64,000 bases of DNA from Sphingobacteriales bacterium 50-39 (GTDB lineage: Bacteria > Bacteroidota > Bacteroidia > Chitinophagales > Chitinophagaceae): contig MKTZ01000011.1 in NCBI GenBank assembly GCA_001898505.1, positions 1 to 64,000 on the forward strand, given 5' to 3'. Below the pieces are notes generated by a model that was not told where the DNA came from, did not search any database, and was given only the letters and a program-made list of their open reading frames with translations. Both the position numbers and the translations under genes were made by a program. This document shows positions 50,209 through 58,822 of the stretch, piece by piece; position 1 is the stretch's first letter; every line of letters begins with the position of its first letter.

Positions 50209-51558
50209 TCAGTTCGCAAAAAAGAGAAGGAATTCCGTGCCTTTGCCCAATTCCGAATTCACGACAATACGAACATTGTGCAGTCGGAGGATCTTTCCGG
50301 CAAGGGGGAGACCCACACCATAGCCGGAATACCCAAAGGTATTGGCGCCCCGGAAAAAGGGTTGGAATATGTGCGGGATGTCTTCCTTGCTGATCCCGAT
50401 GCCCTTATCGGCTATACTGATCACCGGTGTACTGTTCTGAAGATACAATTTGCAGATGACAGTCTTGTTGTCGGAGAATTTGATCGCATTCTTGAAGATA
50501 TTGCTAACTGCTATGAATAACAGGCGATTGTTCCCCATGATGGTATATTTTCTGGGGTCCTCAGGCAGATTGTATGTTAGATCGACCCATGTGTCAGGGA
50601 ACTTGCTGATCAGTTCATCCTTTACCTGCCAAAGGAGCTCATCCAACCGCAGATTCTCGAATTCAGTAATATCGATATTCGTCTGGGCCAGGTCAAAAAG
50701 ATTGTTGATAAGATCATTCAGCTTCCCGGATTCATCCAGGACCCCTTCCAGCACTATTTTATATTCTTCTTTACTCCGCTCCTGGGATAAGGTCACCTCC
50801 ACATCGCCCATGATGGAAGTGATCGGCGTCCTTAGCTCATGGGAAGCATGGGCCACAAAAGACCCCTGCGCCTCAAAAGATTGCTCGAGATGCTCCAATA
50901 AATTATTAAAGGTCATGGCCAGCTCATTGATCTCATCCTTGCTTCCTTTCACCTCCAGGCGCTTGTCCAGGCTGGAAGACCGTATGAATTTGACGTCGCT
51001 GATGATCTTGATGATAGGAGACAGGGCAGACCGGGCAAAGAGCCTGCCGGTAAAAAAAAGTATAAAGACGGAAATCAGGAACGCGACAAACATCACCCAG
51101 AACAGCTGCCGCATTTGCCCATACCCATAGGTATTGACCGCGGATGCCAGCACCGTAAAATTTCCCGAATTGTCGATATAATATATACCAACAGTCTGTC
51201 TCTCCCCTTCAGAATACAATATACTTTTCTCCTCGCGCACCAGATCGATCACTTCTTTCGGCCATTGATTGGTAGGATCATTGATAAAGACCGGAACATC
51301 ACTGTCATTATAGATCCGAACCCTTTCCTCCGGCAGCGATTGAGGATATTTTTTCTGAACATCACGAAACTTTTCCGCCGATAAATTGTCCTGGGCAAGA
51401 AACAACTCAGCTGTAGTGGTGGCCCTGTCCAGCAGCCGTGAGCGAAAGTCGTTTTTAATATGCCTTATAGTGAGTAAATAGATGCCCGCCAGCACTAACA
51501 GTAACAGGATGGCGGAAAGGATCGTAAACTGTAGGGATAACCTGTCCTTTATCTTCAT
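50209..51558 (-). CDS. sensor histidine kinase, HAMP/CusS type
   Basis: This 449-residue membrane sensor has two spans (about residues 13-31 and 153-172) enclosing a periplasmic sensing domain, then HAMP. The phosphoacceptor motif is FVAHASHELRTPITSIMGD with His240, followed by an N-box (NIFKNAIKFSDN) and DKGIGISKEDIPHIFQPFFRG. It phosphorylates the adjacent OmpR-type regulator (start codons overlap by four bases). A metal-sensing role is inferred from its position beside the RND efflux operon. Confidence 0.92.
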   Translation of the reverse strand: MKIKDRLSLQFTILSAILLLLVLAGIYLLTIRHIKNDFRSRLLDRATTTAELFLAQDNLSAEKFRDVQKKYPQSLPEERVRIYNDSDVPVFINDPTNQWPKEVIDLVREEKSILYSEGERQTVGIYYIDNSGNFTVLASAVNTYGYGQMRQLFWVMFVAFLISVFILFFTGRLFARSALSPIIKIISDVKFIRSSSLDKRLEVKGSKDEINELAMTFNNLLEHLEQSFEAQGSFVAHASHELRTPITSIMGDVEVTLSQERSKEEYKIVLEGVLDESGKLNDLINNLFDLAQTNIDITEFENLRLDELLWQVKDELISKFPDTWVDLTYNLPEDPRKYTIMGNNRLLFIAVSNIFKNAIKFSDNKTVICKLYLQNSTPVISIADKGIGISKEDIPHIFQPFFRGANTFGYSGYGVGLPLAGKILRLHNVRIVVNSELGKGTEFLLFFAN

Positions 51559-52232
51559 GTTTCCTCTTTTAATACATATCCCATACCGATCACAGTATGG
51601 ATCAGGGAATGGCTGAATCCCTTATCGATCTTAGCCCGTAGATAATTGATGTATACATCGATCAGGTTGGTGCCCCTGTCATAATTGATACCCCAGACAG
51701 TCTCCGCAATATAGGTTCGGGAAAGCACTCTGTTCTTATTGACGATCAACAGCTCCAGCAGGGAAAATTCCTTGGCCGTAAGGGAGATCTCCTTTCCGCT
51801 CCGCCGGGCTATTCTCTTGTAGCCGTCGACCTCCAGGTCCGCGACTTTATGAACGATGCTGGGGAAGACCAGGAGCCTCCTCCTGGATAATGCTTTCACC
51901 CTTGCCAGCAATTCCTCGAAATGAAAAGGTTTCACCAGGTAGTCATCCGCCCCTGCCTCCAACCCCGTCACCTTGTCTTTTGTGGATCCCAGGGCCGTAA
52001 GCATAAGGATAGGCAGATCAGCCTTGTATCTCCGGATCTGGCGGCATAGTTCCAACCCGCTGATCCCCGGCAGGATCAGGTCGAGAATGACCAGATCATA
52101 TTCATTCTCAAGGGCTAGCTTTTCACCAAAAAGCCCATCGTAGGCCACTTCGACATTATAAAGCTGTTCTTTAAGCCCCTTCCGTATAAAATCCGCCACC
52201 TTAGGTTCGTCTTCAACCAGTAATATATTCAT
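51555..52232 (-). CDS. OmpR/CusR-type response regulator
   Basis: This 225-residue regulator has a receiver domain with Asp51 in VILDLILPG, the LTALG and KPFHFEEL switch residues, and a C-terminal winged helix (SLTAKEFSLLELLIVNKNRVLSRTYIAETVW, RAKIDKGFSHSLIHTVIGMGYVL). It is translated together with the sensor kinase downstream. Its probable target is the metal efflux operon on the same strand. Promoter TACCTTTG lies at 52252-52259. Confidence 0.94.
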   Translation of the reverse strand: MNILLVEDEPKVADFIRKGLKEQLYNVEVAYDGLFGEKLALENEYDLVILDLILPGISGLELCRQIRRYKADLPILMLTALGSTKDKVTGLEAGADDYLVKPFHFEELLARVKALSRRRLLVFPSIVHKVADLEVDGYKRIARRSGKEISLTAKEFSLLELLIVNKNRVLSRTYIAETVWGINYDRGTNLIDVYINYLRAKIDKGFSHSLIHTVIGMGYVLKEET

Positions 52233-52251
52233 ACCAGCTTATTGCTTGCCA

Positions 52252-52259
52252 CAAAGGTA
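52252..52259 (-). promoter_or_regulatory. -7 promoter element of the response regulator gene
   Basis: TACCTTTG on the minus strand, with a start near 52246 and a leader of about 14 bases before the ATG at 52232. Confidence 0.5.
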
Positions 52260-52326
52260 AAATTTTAAATTTCAGCAGGTCCCTGAAATTAAGACATTCT
52301 AATACATCGGGTCGATCCAACCATGG

Positions 52327-52334
52327 TAGCTTTG
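52327..52334 (+). promoter_or_regulatory. -7 promoter element of a small reading frame
   Basis: TAGCTTTG fits TAnnTTTG on the plus strand, divergent from the response regulator promoter. The next plus-strand ATG is at 52348. Confidence 0.4.
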
Positions 52335-52347
52335 TATCAGCATATGG

Positions 52348-52491
52348 ATGGATATGCCGCCAGGTAATTATTTTATCGTTGCTACAGGTCTTGATGCCGA
52401 TACGCATCAGACGGTTAAAGGCCACGCTACTGTAATAGTAAGAAAACGCTTCAGGCAAAATGTGGTAGATGTCGAAATATCGTTGAAGTGA
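52348..52491 (+). CDS. small hypothetical protein, 47 residues
   Basis: A plus-strand frame reads MDMPPGNYFIVATGLDADTH and ends VIVRKRFRQNVVDVEISLK. Its alternating hydrophobic strands and basic patch look like one beta-rich fold, perhaps the remnant of a larger protein. A -7 promoter element sits just upstream. I do not recognise it, and its short length keeps the support low. It lies between the two-component genes and the DUF2251 gene. Confidence 0.35.
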   Translation: MDMPPGNYFIVATGLDADTHQTVKGHATVIVRKRFRQNVVDVEISLK

Positions 52492-52509
52492 TTCGTGGTG
52501 CAGGCGCTC

Positions 52510-52941
52510 TTAGAACAACCTGCCGATCAATTCATTGGTTAGCTTCCTGTCGCCCTTTGTCCAAATGCCGTTTGGTTCGGGGAACTCGTTGATACTATAG
52601 CCGCCATGCGCCTCGAAGTCGAAGATCGCCTGACAAAACCCATCCAGGACCAGTGCGCATTTCATCCAATCCTTCGACCATACGATCAGGACCTTGGAAG
52701 TTCCCGGCCCCTTGCCCGAACCCGGCGGGGGAGGATCATCCGGGTCCGGAGCCTCATAAATGTGTAAAGCATCGAGTATTTTCATACCCCCGCCGGATTC
52801 ATCCATCTCCAGCGCATAAAAATAGGCCGTTTCTCCATCGTCCTCGAAGACGACGCCATAGCGGTTCTCCGGAGAAAGGCTCTCGACAAAGCTATCCTCG
52901 CCCCGCACTATATCTTTTTCCTGCATCAAATATCCATTCAT
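52510..52941 (-). CDS. DUF2251-like protein
   Basis: This protein of about 143 residues resembles the DUF2251 family: YGVVFEDDGETAYFYALEMDESG, ILDALHIYEAPDPDDPPPPGSG and SKVLIVWSKDWMKCALVLDGFCQAIFDFEAHGGYSINEFPEPNGIW. Function is unknown. I set the start at the ATG at 52941, because the amidase stop codon overlaps it as ATGA (52938-52941), a typical coupled start. A longer frame would begin at 52974 inside the amidase. The proline run and acidic stretches suggest a flexible centre. Confidence 0.75.
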   Translation of the reverse strand: MNGYLMQEKDIVRGEDSFVESLSPENRYGVVFEDDGETAYFYALEMDESGGGMKILDALHIYEAPDPDDPPPPGSGKGPGTSKVLIVWSKDWMKCALVLDGFCQAIFDFEAHGGYSINEFPEPNGIWTKGDRKLTNELIGRLF

Positions 52942-54134
52942 GGTTTTGCCCCCGCCTTCATTTGATTTAACCATTCCACTATCCCGGCATATATCTTACG
53001 CGCCACCGCCTTATGGAATTTGGGATTCAATATTTTCTTTTCATCCTCTGGATTGCTGAGAAAAGCCACCTCCACCAGGGCATTGGGATAATCCGTGGGA
53101 CCGCTGAGCGCGAAGTTGAAGTTCCCTACATTCCCATACTCCTTTAACCCCAGCGTAAGCATCTGGTTCAATATCGCCACGCTCAACGGCCGGAAGCCAA
53201 TGTATCGGTAATAAGTGCTCGTACCCTGCACCGAATCCGTACCGGCCGAATTCAAATGGATGCTCACCAACAAATGAGGATCGTATTGTTTCAATAGCTC
53301 CATCCTCTCCGGCATGGTCAGGGAAGTATCTTTTGTACGGGTCATAAAAACATGCTGTACACCCATTTTCTTCAAATACTTCTCCACCTCTTTAGCGATC
53401 AGCAGCGTATAGTCCTTTTCCAATACATGACTGGTCACGCCGTCGGCGCCCGGGTTGTCACCCCCATGCCCCGCATCGATGGCTATACGCAGCTTTTTGA
53501 TATCCAGCACAGGGGGCTGCCGTCTGACCTTTACCATCAGCTTTCTGCCCGTGCTGTCATATTCCAGGCTATAACCCCAATGTTGCGGATGTTTCAATTG
53601 TATATAGACCCGGAACACATCATCCTCCACCTGTTCGTACCAGGTATTCTTTATTTCCTTGGTGCTCCGCAGCTGTATGATCCAATTGGTATTGCTGTTG
53701 ACGCCATAGACATCTACGGCTATCCGGCTTGGATCTATCAATTGGACGGCTCGATACGGCCAGCGTTCATCCAGGTTGATAGAAACATAATCATTTGCCG
53801 TATCCCCATACGTTTTTATATTCCCGGTAAGATGAATATTATGGGCATTGCGCTTTGCCGCCTGCTTGAAGAGCGTGACCACGCTGGTCTTGGCAATATA
53901 GGCCGCATGGGATGCAGATAGCTGGACCTTATAGTCCGTGTTGAAGCTGTCGACGATCTTTACCAGCACATTGCTATCCAGGTACCCCAGCTTGGCCCCG
54001 CCCAAACGATCGTCCCCGATGCCATATTCCATAAAAGGGAATTTGCCCGTGGTCCGCGCCCACCAGACACTGTCCTGGGAGAGGGCGGAAAGACTGCTCA
54101 GTACAAAAAGAAGATAAAAAACTATTCGACGCAT
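52938..54134 (-). CDS. N-acetylmuramoyl-L-alanine amidase
   Basis: This 398-residue exported enzyme cleaves the amide between muramic acid and the peptide in peptidoglycan. It has a signal peptide (LFVLSSLSALSQD), a beta-rich AMIN-like N-terminal region (about residues 80-210) and a C-terminal amidase_3 domain with RIAIDAGHGGDNPGADGVTSHVLEKDY, HLLVSIHLNSAGT and VEVAFLSNPEDEKKIL, which carry the zinc ligands and catalytic Glu. The end overlaps the next gene in an ATGA. It is the first gene of that pair. Confidence 0.92.
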   Translation of the reverse strand: MRRIVFYLLFVLSSLSALSQDSVWWARTTGKFPFMEYGIGDDRLGGAKLGYLDSNVLVKIVDSFNTDYKVQLSASHAAYIAKTSVVTLFKQAAKRNAHNIHLTGNIKTYGDTANDYVSINLDERWPYRAVQLIDPSRIAVDVYGVNSNTNWIIQLRSTKEIKNTWYEQVEDDVFRVYIQLKHPQHWGYSLEYDSTGRKLMVKVRRQPPVLDIKKLRIAIDAGHGGDNPGADGVTSHVLEKDYTLLIAKEVEKYLKKMGVQHVFMTRTKDTSLTMPERMELLKQYDPHLLVSIHLNSAGTDSVQGTSTYYRYIGFRPLSVAILNQMLTLGLKEYGNVGNFNFALSGPTDYPNALVEVAFLSNPEDEKKILNPKFHKAVARKIYAGIVEWLNQMKAGAKP

Positions 54135-54170
54135 CCTATAGAAATTTGGGTTAAAGATACCCTACAAATT

Positions 54171-54204
54171 AAAAAGAGGCCCACCAAATTATTAGGCGGG
54201 CCTC
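54171..54204 (-). terminator. terminator after the acyl-CoA dehydrogenase gene
   Basis: On the minus strand GAGGCCC and GGGCCTC pair around a loop, with inner CC/GG, and TTTTTAATT follows. It ends the dehydrogenase transcript ahead of the amidase gene. Confidence 0.7.
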
Positions 54205-54235
54205 GCGCTCATGTGTGACCTGTCTGTAAAATCGT

Positions 54236-56029
54236 CTATAACGGATATTTATTGTCAGTGGTCAGTTTGGCGGAGATCCTTCTTTTCGCCTCCTTGCTGT
54301 TAAAGGGCTCGACCTTGGTAAACCGCTTTAGCCCCAGCAGCATCATCCGTTGTTCATCCCCGTCAGCAAATGCATTGATAGCATCCTTCCCCGCCTTGTG
54401 GACCTGGTCTGCAGCATCGTACAGATAGGTCCGCATAACATCCAGCTCGAAAGCGCAGGCGGCTTCACCCCGTTGGTCCACCAGCTTCTCCACCCTCAAT
54501 AAAGAACTTTCGGCTACAAAAGTTACCATCGCCATATCAGCCACATGCATCAGTATCTCCTGCTCGCTCTCCAATTTCATCATTAGCTTTTGTACGGCCG
54601 CCCCCGCAGTCATAAGAATGGCCTTTTTAAAATTACGTATGGTTTTTTTCTCCTTTGCAAAAGGAGCTTCCTCTTCACCGCCAAATTCCGGGATGCTCAT
54701 CAGCTCTTTCGATACCGCCATGGCAGGTCCCATAATATCCAGCCGGCCTTTCATGGCACGCTTCAGTACCATATCCACAGTCAGCAGCCGGTTGATCTCA
54801 TTGGTACCCTCATATATCCGGTTGATCCGGCTGTCCCTGTATGCCTTCGAAATAATATACTCGTCGCTATAGCCATTACCACCATGCACCTGTACCCCTT
54901 CATCCACGACAAAATCCAATGCCTCGCTGCCAAATACTTTCAGGATGGCGCACTCGATGGCGTATTCCTCTGCCGCGCCCAATAGCGCTTCATTAAAGGG
55001 CTTGCCCGCGGACACCAGCTCCACTTCCTTGTCGTCGATCCATTTGGTGGTACGATACAGCGCGCTCTCCGCCGTCCATACCTGTATGGCCATCTCCGCC
55101 AGCTTGTTCTTGATAGCCCCGAAGTTTGCGATGGGAGTCTTGAACTGCTCGCGCGTATTCGCATATTGAATAGTGGTGGTCAACGCCCGCTTGGCTCCGC
55201 CCAGGGCGGCAGCACAAAGCTTGAGCCTGCCGATATTCAAAATATTGAAGGCGATGATATGCCCCTTGCCTGGCTCTCCCAGCAGATTCTCCACGGGCAC
55301 CTTACAATCCTGGAAATACAGCTGCACCGTGCTGCTGCCCTTGATCCCCATCTTATGCTCCTCGGGGCCCTGGGTAAAGCCCTCAAACCCCCTTTCTACA
55401 ATAAAGGCGGAGAAATCCTTCCCATCAATTTTGGCAAACACCGTGTATACGTCTGCAAAGCCCCCGTTAGTGATCCAGCATTTCTGGCCGTTCAGCAGAT
55501 AATATTTTCCGTCGGCAGATAGTGTGGCGGTCGTCTTGGCTCCCAGCGCATCACTGCCGCTGTTCGGCTCCGTAAGGCCGTAAGAACCCTTCCACTCACC
55601 GCTCGCCAATTTAGGAATATATTTCTTCTTTTGCTCAGGAGTGCCAAAATAAAGAATAGGCAAGGTCCCAATACCCGTATGGGCCGAGACCCCCACAGAA
55701 AAGGAAAAGCCTCCGCCCAACCCCTCATTCACCAGGGTGGCAGTGATAAAATCCTTTCCCAATCCACCATACTCTTCCGGCACCGCCACGCCCAACAGGC
55801 CCTGCTCCCCCGCCTTTTGAATAAGAGAGGGCATCAACCCCGGCTCCAGCTTATCGATACGGTCGATGACAGGCAATACCTCCGTATCGAGAAAGGCATT
55901 ACACATATCCTTCACCATCCGTTGCTCTTCATTAAAATCTTCCGGGATAAAAGTTTCAAAAGCATTGCTTTCCTTTATCAGCCACTCTGCTCCCTTAAGA
56001 GCTTGTTTTTTGTCGGTTGAGGCACTCAT
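54236..56029 (-). CDS. acyl-CoA dehydrogenase, long-chain type
   Basis: This 597-residue flavoenzyme introduces a double bond into acyl-CoA. It has the FAD/substrate motifs GSYGLTEPNSGSDALGAKTTA and KCWITNGGFADVYTVFAK, with the catalytic Glu region in RINRIYEGTNEINRLL, and a C-terminal extension of about 200 residues found in the very-long-chain (VLCAD/ACAD9-like) group. I start it at the ATG at 56029, as the 39 upstream residues do not resemble the family. It is downstream of the marR-like gene on the same strand. Confidence 0.93.
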   Translation of the reverse strand: MSASTDKKQALKGAEWLIKESNAFETFIPEDFNEEQRMVKDMCNAFLDTEVLPVIDRIDKLEPGLMPSLIQKAGEQGLLGVAVPEEYGGLGKDFITATLVNEGLGGGFSFSVGVSAHTGIGTLPILYFGTPEQKKKYIPKLASGEWKGSYGLTEPNSGSDALGAKTTATLSADGKYYLLNGQKCWITNGGFADVYTVFAKIDGKDFSAFIVERGFEGFTQGPEEHKMGIKGSSTVQLYFQDCKVPVENLLGEPGKGHIIAFNILNIGRLKLCAAALGGAKRALTTTIQYANTREQFKTPIANFGAIKNKLAEMAIQVWTAESALYRTTKWIDDKEVELVSAGKPFNEALLGAAEEYAIECAILKVFGSEALDFVVDEGVQVHGGNGYSDEYIISKAYRDSRINRIYEGTNEINRLLTVDMVLKRAMKGRLDIMGPAMAVSKELMSIPEFGGEEEAPFAKEKKTIRNFKKAILMTAGAAVQKLMMKLESEQEILMHVADMAMVTFVAESSLLRVEKLVDQRGEAACAFELDVMRTYLYDAADQVHKAGKDAINAFADGDEQRMMLLGLKRFTKVEPFNSKEAKRRISAKLTTDNKYPL

Positions 56030-56096
56030 AGAAAACAGTTTATAGAATGAGAAAAATTGATTCGCACTGTCCCGAGCCGCTTTCCACGGCTCCGAT

Positions 56097-56537
56097 CTAC
56101 CGAAGATTGTCATACACCACCTGCAATACCTCCTTACAAATATCAATCCTGTCCTCCGGCACCCCTTCCAACGCCTCGTTCAGCGTAGCTTCCGCCAGCT
56201 CCATCGTCTCCTCCTGCAGCTTCTGCGCCTGCCGGGTGAGATAGATAAGATTGATACGGCGATCGTTGTCGGAAGGGACTCTTTTTACCAATTGCAATTT
56301 CTCCAGGTTATCCACCAGCCGGGTGATACTGGGCTTATCCCTGAACGTAGCGTTACATAGCTCCTGCTGGCTCTTTCCATCCTCCTTCCATAAATGATAC
56401 AACACACTCCACTGCTCGATGGTTATCTTCAGACCGGCCGCATTGAACTTCTTTTGCAGATTGCGGGCGATGGCTGTACTCGCCTTACCCGTAATAAAAC
56501 TATATAGCTCGCCCTTTTTGAATTGGTTGTTTGGCAT
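56097..56537 (-). CDS. MarR family transcriptional regulator
   Basis: This winged-helix regulator of about 146 residues has the MarR layout: helices NLQKKFNAAGLKITIEQWSVLYHLWKEDGKSQQELCNATFRDKPSITRLVDNLEKLQLVKRVPSDNDRRINLIYLTRQAQ, with DRR in the wing. It may control the acyl-CoA dehydrogenase gene downstream or itself. A near-perfect inverted repeat lies directly upstream of its start codon. An ATG at 56537 fits the family N-terminus. Confidence 0.9.
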   Translation of the reverse strand: MPNNQFKKGELYSFITGKASTAIARNLQKKFNAAGLKITIEQWSVLYHLWKEDGKSQQELCNATFRDKPSITRLVDNLEKLQLVKRVPSDNDRRINLIYLTRQAQKLQEETMELAEATLNEALEGVPEDRIDICKEVLQVVYDNLR

Positions 56538-56557
56538 ATAGTTAGTTAAACAACTAT
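56538..56557. promoter_or_regulatory. putative MarR operator
   Basis: ATAGTTAGTTAAACAACTAT is a near-palindrome (16 of 20 symmetric bases). It abuts the marR start codon and so would block translation or transcription initiation when bound. Symmetry of this TAGTTnnTTAAnnAACTA type suits MarR-family dimers. Confidence 0.55.
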
Positions 56558-56746
56558 TGAAATTACTATTATTTTTTGAAAAGCCAAAGGACCCCTGGTA
56601 TTTTTTTTGCAATTTTTACCATTGTTTGGGACGTAGGAATTTTTAATTTCGTACGGCTCACTCCCTCCTGACCTTTGATCAAGCCTTTTTCCGCCCCCTG
56701 TAACCTACAGCGCTACCTCGGATTTATTTACCTAATACCTGTCGCA

Positions 56747-57919
56747 ATGCGTACGTTGACCTTCATTACCGCGATGGCGATATTATTGCCCATATTATCG
56801 CCTGCTCAAAAGAAATACAGGGTTGTTGTGCTTGGATCCTCCACAGCCTATGGCATAGGCGCATCAGTACCCGACAGTTCCTGGGTAGGCCGGGCAAAGG
56901 CTTATTACAAGTCTCAGCATCAGCTCGATACCATCATCAATCTGGCTGTTCCGGGATCATTGACCGACAGCGGAATAAAGCTCCTTCCCACGGCATTGAG
57001 CTATAACCCGGACATTGTGCTCGTCAGTTTTCCCTCCAATGACATTATCGCCGATGTTGGTGTTCCGAAGTACATGAGCCATCTCCGGACAATGTATAAT
57101 ACCGTGACGGCAGCCCGTAAAAAATGCTACATTTCCACAACCCAGCCGAGGGACGACCCATTTAACGAGCTTACTCTCAAAATAGCCCGCGATTCGATAG
57201 TGAAGGAGTTTCCCATCAATTACATGCAGTTCTACGACCCGCTGGTAGCCCCCGGGTCCTATGCAATCAACCCTTTGTATACGGCCGAAGGCACCCATCC
57301 CAATAACGCCGGTCACCGGCTGCTTTTCCAGGCATTGCTGGCCGCACAGGCCATACCTTCGACGCCACTCTCGCTGGTCCTCTCGGGATTCTCCGGCAGC
57401 AGGACAGGTCTGGGCGTCGTACTGAACTGGAGCTTTGCTGACGCGGGCGCCAATCTGGATTTTTTGATCGAGCGTAGCAAAGATGGGATATCCTACGAAA
57501 GCATCCACGACGAAAAATTCCTGTCCGACAGTGGCAAAGATCAGTATTCCTTCATCGACGAGAACCCACCGCCTGGCAAATCCTTCTACAGGATCAGGGC
57601 CGTAGCGGACGGAGAGGATACTACATATTCTAAAGTCCTTATCATCGACGCCCAGACAGCCAGGCTGGCGATAGAAAATATATATGTCACTGGCGGACAC
57701 CATGGTATCACTACCATGATCGATATACCTGTAGATGGATCCTTCCGTCTGGCTATCTTCAATTCGGCGGGCATCCCCGTAAAACAACAATCCTATACCA
57801 GCAGGGCGGCCGCCGTCACCCTCGATGTTCCCCTGCCCTCATTGGCAGCCGGTATCTATTTCCTGCAGATCACGACACCCGACGGACAGCGGACCATAAG
57901 ATCCTTTGCCGTCCTTTAG
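56747..57919 (+). CDS. SGNH/GDSL hydrolase with T9SS-type tail
   Basis: This exported esterase-like protein of about 390 residues has a signal peptide (MRTLTFITAMAILLPILSPAQ), the SGNH nucleophile block VVVLGSSTAYGIG, the Asn block VSFPSNDI and GTHPNNAGH for the catalytic His. A fibronectin-like region (about 220-310) precedes a C-terminal beta domain ending GIYFLQITTPDGQRTIRSFAVL, the pattern of type IX secretion (Por) sorting domains. It is likely secreted across the outer membrane. The ester substrate, perhaps carbohydrate acetyl groups, is unknown. Confidence 0.88.
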   Translation: MRTLTFITAMAILLPILSPAQKKYRVVVLGSSTAYGIGASVPDSSWVGRAKAYYKSQHQLDTIINLAVPGSLTDSGIKLLPTALSYNPDIVLVSFPSNDIIADVGVPKYMSHLRTMYNTVTAARKKCYISTTQPRDDPFNELTLKIARDSIVKEFPINYMQFYDPLVAPGSYAINPLYTAEGTHPNNAGHRLLFQALLAAQAIPSTPLSLVLSGFSGSRTGLGVVLNWSFADAGANLDFLIERSKDGISYESIHDEKFLSDSGKDQYSFIDENPPPGKSFYRIRAVADGEDTTYSKVLIIDAQTARLAIENIYVTGGHHGITTMIDIPVDGSFRLAIFNSAGIPVKQQSYTSRAAAVTLDVPLPSLAAGIYFLQITTPDGQRTIRSFAVL

Positions 57920-57982
57920 ACATCCCCCACGGGCGCTCCTATGATTGTATTTGCACACAACTATGTAGATTTAGCCCGTAAT

Positions 57983-58807
57983 ATGCAAAACCGCTATCTC
58001 ATATTCCGGGATTCCTCCATCAGTTATTATCGCTGGGGCAGCGGCCCCCGGTTGCTCCTTTCTTTTCATGGATACGGGGAGTCGGCCCTTAGCTTTTCTT
58101 TTCTCGAAGACGTCCTCGGTAATACATTTACCATCCTGGCCATCGATCTCCCTTTTCATGGCCAGACAGACTGGAAAGAAGCCCCTCTTACAGCAACAAC
58201 CCTGCTCACTATCATCGACGAGATAGTAGCAAGAGAGCTCGTAACCTCACCCTCCCCAAAAGGTTGGTGGCTGATGGGCTATAGCATGGGCGGCCGCATC
58301 GCCCTCAGCCTTCTCGAACACACCCCGGAGAGAATAGAGAGGCTTATGTTATTGGCCCCCGACGGTCTCGTCGTAAATCCCTGGTATTGGCTGGCTACCC
58401 AAACAATGCCAGGCCGGTGGCTCTTCAAATGGACCATGTACCACCCCGGGTGGTTCTTCTTTGTGCTCCGCACAGGCGACAAGCTCCGGCTGGTAAATCC
58501 TAGTGTCTATAAATTCGTTGCCAATTATGTCGATAACAAAGAGATCAGGTCAGCGCTGTATATCCGCTGGACAGGTCTTCGTCTTTTCAAGCCCCGGCTC
58601 GCCGTGATAAAGGACATCATACGCAGCCGCCAAATTCCCGTACAGCTACTATACGGCAAGTTCGATCGTATCATCCGCGTAGAAAGAGGCGAGTCTTTTC
58701 GTAAAGGCATAGAACCCTGGTGTGAGCTCACCGTGATTCCCGCCGGTCACCAGCTTCTAAAAAAAGATCATATACAAGCACTGCTTTCCCCATTCCTCGC
58801 ACATTAG
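57983..58807 (+). CDS. alpha/beta hydrolase
   Basis: This 274-residue hydrolase has LLLSFHGYGESALSF (oxyanion HG), MGYSMGGRIALSLLEH (nucleophile Ser in GYSMGG) and HQLLKKDH near the C-terminus with the catalytic His. There is no signal peptide, so it is cytoplasmic or weakly membrane-associated. I take the ATG at 57983 because it matches the usual N-terminus (MQNRYLIFRDSS); an ATG at 57941 would add 14 residues. It is followed 15 bases later by a glycosyltransferase. Confidence 0.87.
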   Translation: MQNRYLIFRDSSISYYRWGSGPRLLLSFHGYGESALSFSFLEDVLGNTFTILAIDLPFHGQTDWKEAPLTATTLLTIIDEIVARELVTSPSPKGWWLMGYSMGGRIALSLLEHTPERIERLMLLAPDGLVVNPWYWLATQTMPGRWLFKWTMYHPGWFFFVLRTGDKLRLVNPSVYKFVANYVDNKEIRSALYIRWTGLRLFKPRLAVIKDIIRSRQIPVQLLYGKFDRIIRVERGESFRKGIEPWCELTVIPAGHQLLKKDHIQALLSPFLAH

Positions 58808-58822
58808 CTATATTTACCGCTG

